Positions 62,242-64,000 of a stretch of DNA of 64,000 bases are shown piece after piece (within the stretch, counting starts at the first letter, position 1; every line of letters starts with the position of its first letter). A program made the translations under genes and the position numbers. The notes below the pieces were generated by a model. The model made no database searches, had not been told where the DNA came from, and saw nothing but the letters and a program-made list of their open reading frames with translations. The DNA is from Agaribacter marinus (lineage in GTDB: Bacteria; Pseudomonadota; Gammaproteobacteria; Enterobacterales; Alteromonadaceae), in NCBI RefSeq assembly GCF_030160655.1, contig NZ_BSOT01000011.1, positions 124,001 to 188,000 of the forward strand, read 5' to 3'.

Positions 62242-63639
62242 TTATTCACTCCCCCATGACTTACGCCAATTTGCTTTAAGCCCATCACGGTCAATCGCTT
62301 TTCCGCGAATAAACACCTGACTTATTTTTCGAGTATTGGTGATATCATCAAGAGGGTTTGCATCCAGTACAACAAACGCGGCTTCTTTGCCTGGCGCTAT
62401 TCCTCCTAAATCGTCAAGCCTCAAGCTCTGAGCGGAGGTTTGAGTAGCCGCAGTAATCACCTCATTGGGTGTGAAACCCGCTGCAACCATGTTTTCCATA
62501 TCTACATGCGCCGACCAACCGACAGGCTTATCGCGGCCTGCTCCACCTGCATCGGAGCCCAATGCAAATCGTACTCCGTTAGCGCGAAGGTCTCGTATAG
62601 TCGAAACCTGAGCGTCCCATTGCGCTTTAGACTGAATTCGTTCTTCGGAATTTGTGCTAGGAAACTTTCCCTGTAATTTTTTTAAATGAAAGGGAGAGAT
62701 CATGTCGGCTAACAATGGATCAGGAGAGTGTAAATATGGCGCGAAAAATGCCATACGATAGCCTGAACTAGTTAGCGCAGAGAACGGACGACGTTCTTTG
62801 ACTAGGTCAGAATCTATTGGATAAATAGGGTGCAAGTAAATATCTGCACCCGCTCGAATATAGGCTTCTGAGTCCGACTGATTAACGGGGTGGAAACCCA
62901 CTCTGAGGTCATACTTTTTTGCCTCATCAATAAGAGCAAGCGATACATTCATCGGCATAGTTGGGTTGTAATGAGGCCACATTTTAATCTGTTTAACATT
63001 CCAACTGGCTAAGCGCTGCACTGCGGCTCTCGCTTCAGCCTCTGAACTTACGCCAAATGCAGATTGGCGCGCCAAATATGGTACAATGGCTTGTTTTGTA
63101 GTGATGCCGGGTCCTGCTGAATAATAACGCGCTGCGTTAGGGTGTTGCCCAGCAAGTACCTCGTCACGAATCTGATGAGGTACTTCACCAAACTCATAAC
63201 CGGCACTCCAGGTCGCTACAATACCGGCATATGCAAGTCGAGATAAGTGATCCAATATATTATCGCGCGTAAAATTATGCGCTCCGAAATTGAAGAAACC
63301 TCGACCTGTCGGGTCATTTCGTGTCCAGTCGGAATCAATATAACTGTATCGGTCGTAGCCAATATGTGTATGCGTATCTATAAGCCCAGGAATAACCGTT
63401 TTGCCCGCTAGGTTCACTCTTTGAATATCAGCAGGCAAACTCAATGCCCCTCTATTACCTACCTGTGTGAACTTACCGTCACTCACGATAAATGCTGCAT
63501 CTTCAATCGGCGCGCTTCCATCTCCCGTAATAAGGCGAGCCCCCTCATACAGTGTCGCTCCATTGCAAGCTAAACTAAGGAGCATACAGATTACCGCCAA
63601 AACACGGGTTACAGATTTTAGTGTTTGTCTCTTTGTCAT
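62242..63639 (-). CDS. Exported amidohydrolase family protein
   Basis: A 465-residue amidohydrolase with a signal segment ending LLSLACNGATLYEGARL (a lipobox-like LSLAC is present). The metal-binding HTHIGYD in VIPGLIDTHTHIGYDRYSY, a later His in VGFHPVN and LHPIYP, and an Asp in ALGSDAGG give the expected di-metal site. GGIAPGKEAAFVVLDANPLDDI closes the composite beta-sandwich. Family members hydrolyse amide or cyclic substrates such as imidazolones or peptides; this one is in the periplasm. It follows the truncated FAH-family gene on the same strand by about 50 bases, which suggests a shared catabolic role. Confidence 0.88.
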   Translation of the reverse strand: MTKRQTLKSVTRVLAVICMLLSLACNGATLYEGARLITGDGSAPIEDAAFIVSDGKFTQVGNRGALSLPADIQRVNLAGKTVIPGLIDTHTHIGYDRYSYIDSDWTRNDPTGRGFFNFGAHNFTRDNILDHLSRLAYAGIVATWSAGYEFGEVPHQIRDEVLAGQHPNAARYYSAGPGITTKQAIVPYLARQSAFGVSSEAEARAAVQRLASWNVKQIKMWPHYNPTMPMNVSLALIDEAKKYDLRVGFHPVNQSDSEAYIRAGADIYLHPIYPIDSDLVKERRPFSALTSSGYRMAFFAPYLHSPDPLLADMISPFHLKKLQGKFPSTNSEERIQSKAQWDAQVSTIRDLRANGVRFALGSDAGGAGRDKPVGWSAHVDMENMVAAGFTPNEVITAATQTSAQSLRLDDLGGIAPGKEAAFVVLDANPLDDITNTRKISQVFIRGKAIDRDGLKANWRKSWGSE

Positions 63640-63691
63640 TTGTTTGTACCTGTACTTAAATAAGTCTGTCGATTAATTCGTCGCAATAACA

Positions 63692-64000
63692 CTATTTTGC
63701 TTTGAGTAAACGTTGGGGCTCTTCTTTGTCGCCAATGGTATTGCGTAAGACGCCAACACCTTCAAGCTCAATTTCAACCACATCGCCAGGCAGCATCGCA
63801 CTTGTCTTTCCCGGCGTGCCACTGAAAATTAGATCTCCAGGTTCCAAGGTTACGTAACGACTGACGTAACTGACTATTTGTTCGGGGCTAAAGATCATGT
63901 CTTTCGTGCTCTGAGACTGCATCACCTTCCCGTTCACGCGTGTTTGTACTAGAAGATTATTGTAATCCGCACCACGAACCATCACTGGGCCGACAGGACC
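63692..64000 (-). CDS. Fumarylacetoacetase-family hydrolase, C-terminal fragment (cut by window edge)
   Basis: About 102 residues of a FAH-family protein run from the window edge to the stop. TKDMIFSPEQIVSYVSRYVTLEPGDLIFSGTPGKTSAMLPGDVVEIELEGVG is the typical C-terminal end of 2-hydroxyhepta-2,4-diene-1,7-dioate isomerase/FAH proteins. The metal-binding Glu residues lie upstream, outside the window. Family members cleave or hydrate 2,4-diketo acids or related products. Confidence 0.88.
   Translation of the reverse strand, partial: GPVGPVMVRGADYNNLLVQTRVNGKVMQSQSTKDMIFSPEQIVSYVSRYVTLEPGDLIFSGTPGKTSAMLPGDVVEIELEGVGVLRNTIGDKEEPQRLLKAK

Noticed and set aside
1-64000. CRISPR arrays, tRNA or rRNA genes, insertion sequences, integrons or prophage
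   Set aside because: I saw no regularly spaced repeats, cloverleaf-like stretches, transposase or integrase motifs, or phage structural genes on reading both strands.

Overview
The window reads as the chromosome of a marine gammaproteobacterium of the order Alteromonadales (Alteromonas / Glaciecola / Paraglaciecola type). The evidence is an Alteromonadales-style polysaccharide locus (TonB receptor, SapC, tryptophan-halogenase-like protein, TRAP transporter), the enterobacterial-type order tolC / nudF-yqiB-yqiA-parE, a DUF3718 protein, and the epmB / efp-epmA block. I saw no rRNA, tRNA, CRISPR array, transposase or prophage block. No gene-free stretch exceeds 300 bases.

Region 1 (about 1.6-17.6 kb) is a carbohydrate-utilisation locus for an acidic, probably sulfated, uronate-containing polysaccharide; ulvan-like or glucuronan-like material fits best. 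The minus strand near the left edge carries a sulfatase and a beta-helix pectate-lyase-superfamily lipoprotein. Divergently on the plus strand come a DUF4861 lipoprotein, the isomerase KduI and a three-gene TRAP transporter (dctP-dctQ-dctM). Facing these on the minus strand are a 994-residue TonB-dependent receptor, a GH105 unsaturated-uronyl hydrolase, SapC, the halogenase-like flavoprotein and a FadR-type GntR regulator. The logic is binding and import of oligosaccharides, desulfation and lyase cleavage, release of unsaturated uronate by GH105, uptake of acidic sugars by TRAP, and KduI entry into the 2-keto-3-deoxygluconate route. An 11-base word, TTGTATGATAA, recurs in the regulatory regions and may be the operator of the local GntR protein.

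Region 2 (17.8-23.9 kb) is housekeeping: tolC, nudF, yqiB, yqiA and parE, with cpdA missing from its usual place between yqiB and yqiA, then a small DUF3718 secreted protein. Region 3 (24-38.9 kb) is a mosaic of accessory genes: a YfiM-motif membrane-anchored protein, a PEP-CTERM-like exported protein, a VOC protein, an acyltransferase divergent from a membrane LytTR regulator, a soluble hybrid histidine kinase, a cupin plus rhodanese pair, a desaturase / ketoacyl synthase / hot-dog lipid group, and a CadC-like regulator divergent from a tandem SnoaL-like lipoprotein.

Region 4 (39-49.2 kb) holds an unrecognised 417-residue protein, yjdM, an MFS carrier, a PQQ-type beta-propeller lipoprotein, the EF-P modification genes epmB / efp-epmA, a gamma-glutamylcyclotransferase-like protein and a cation/proton antiporter that may start at CTG. 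Region 5 (49.4-56 kb) has a c-di-GMP module (outer-membrane barrel, YfiR-like protein, CHASE8-like/HAMP/GGDEF/EAL protein), a DUF2975/HTH pair, and a Rap1a-like secreted protein overlapping a lipoprotein hydrolase. Region 6 (56-64 kb) holds arfB, an aldehyde dehydrogenase / acetolactate-synthase-like pair, DUF6671, an exported RidA, a nucleotidyltransferase, an exported amidohydrolase and a truncated fumarylacetoacetase-family gene. All functional assignments rest on motif recognition by eye; no database search was run.
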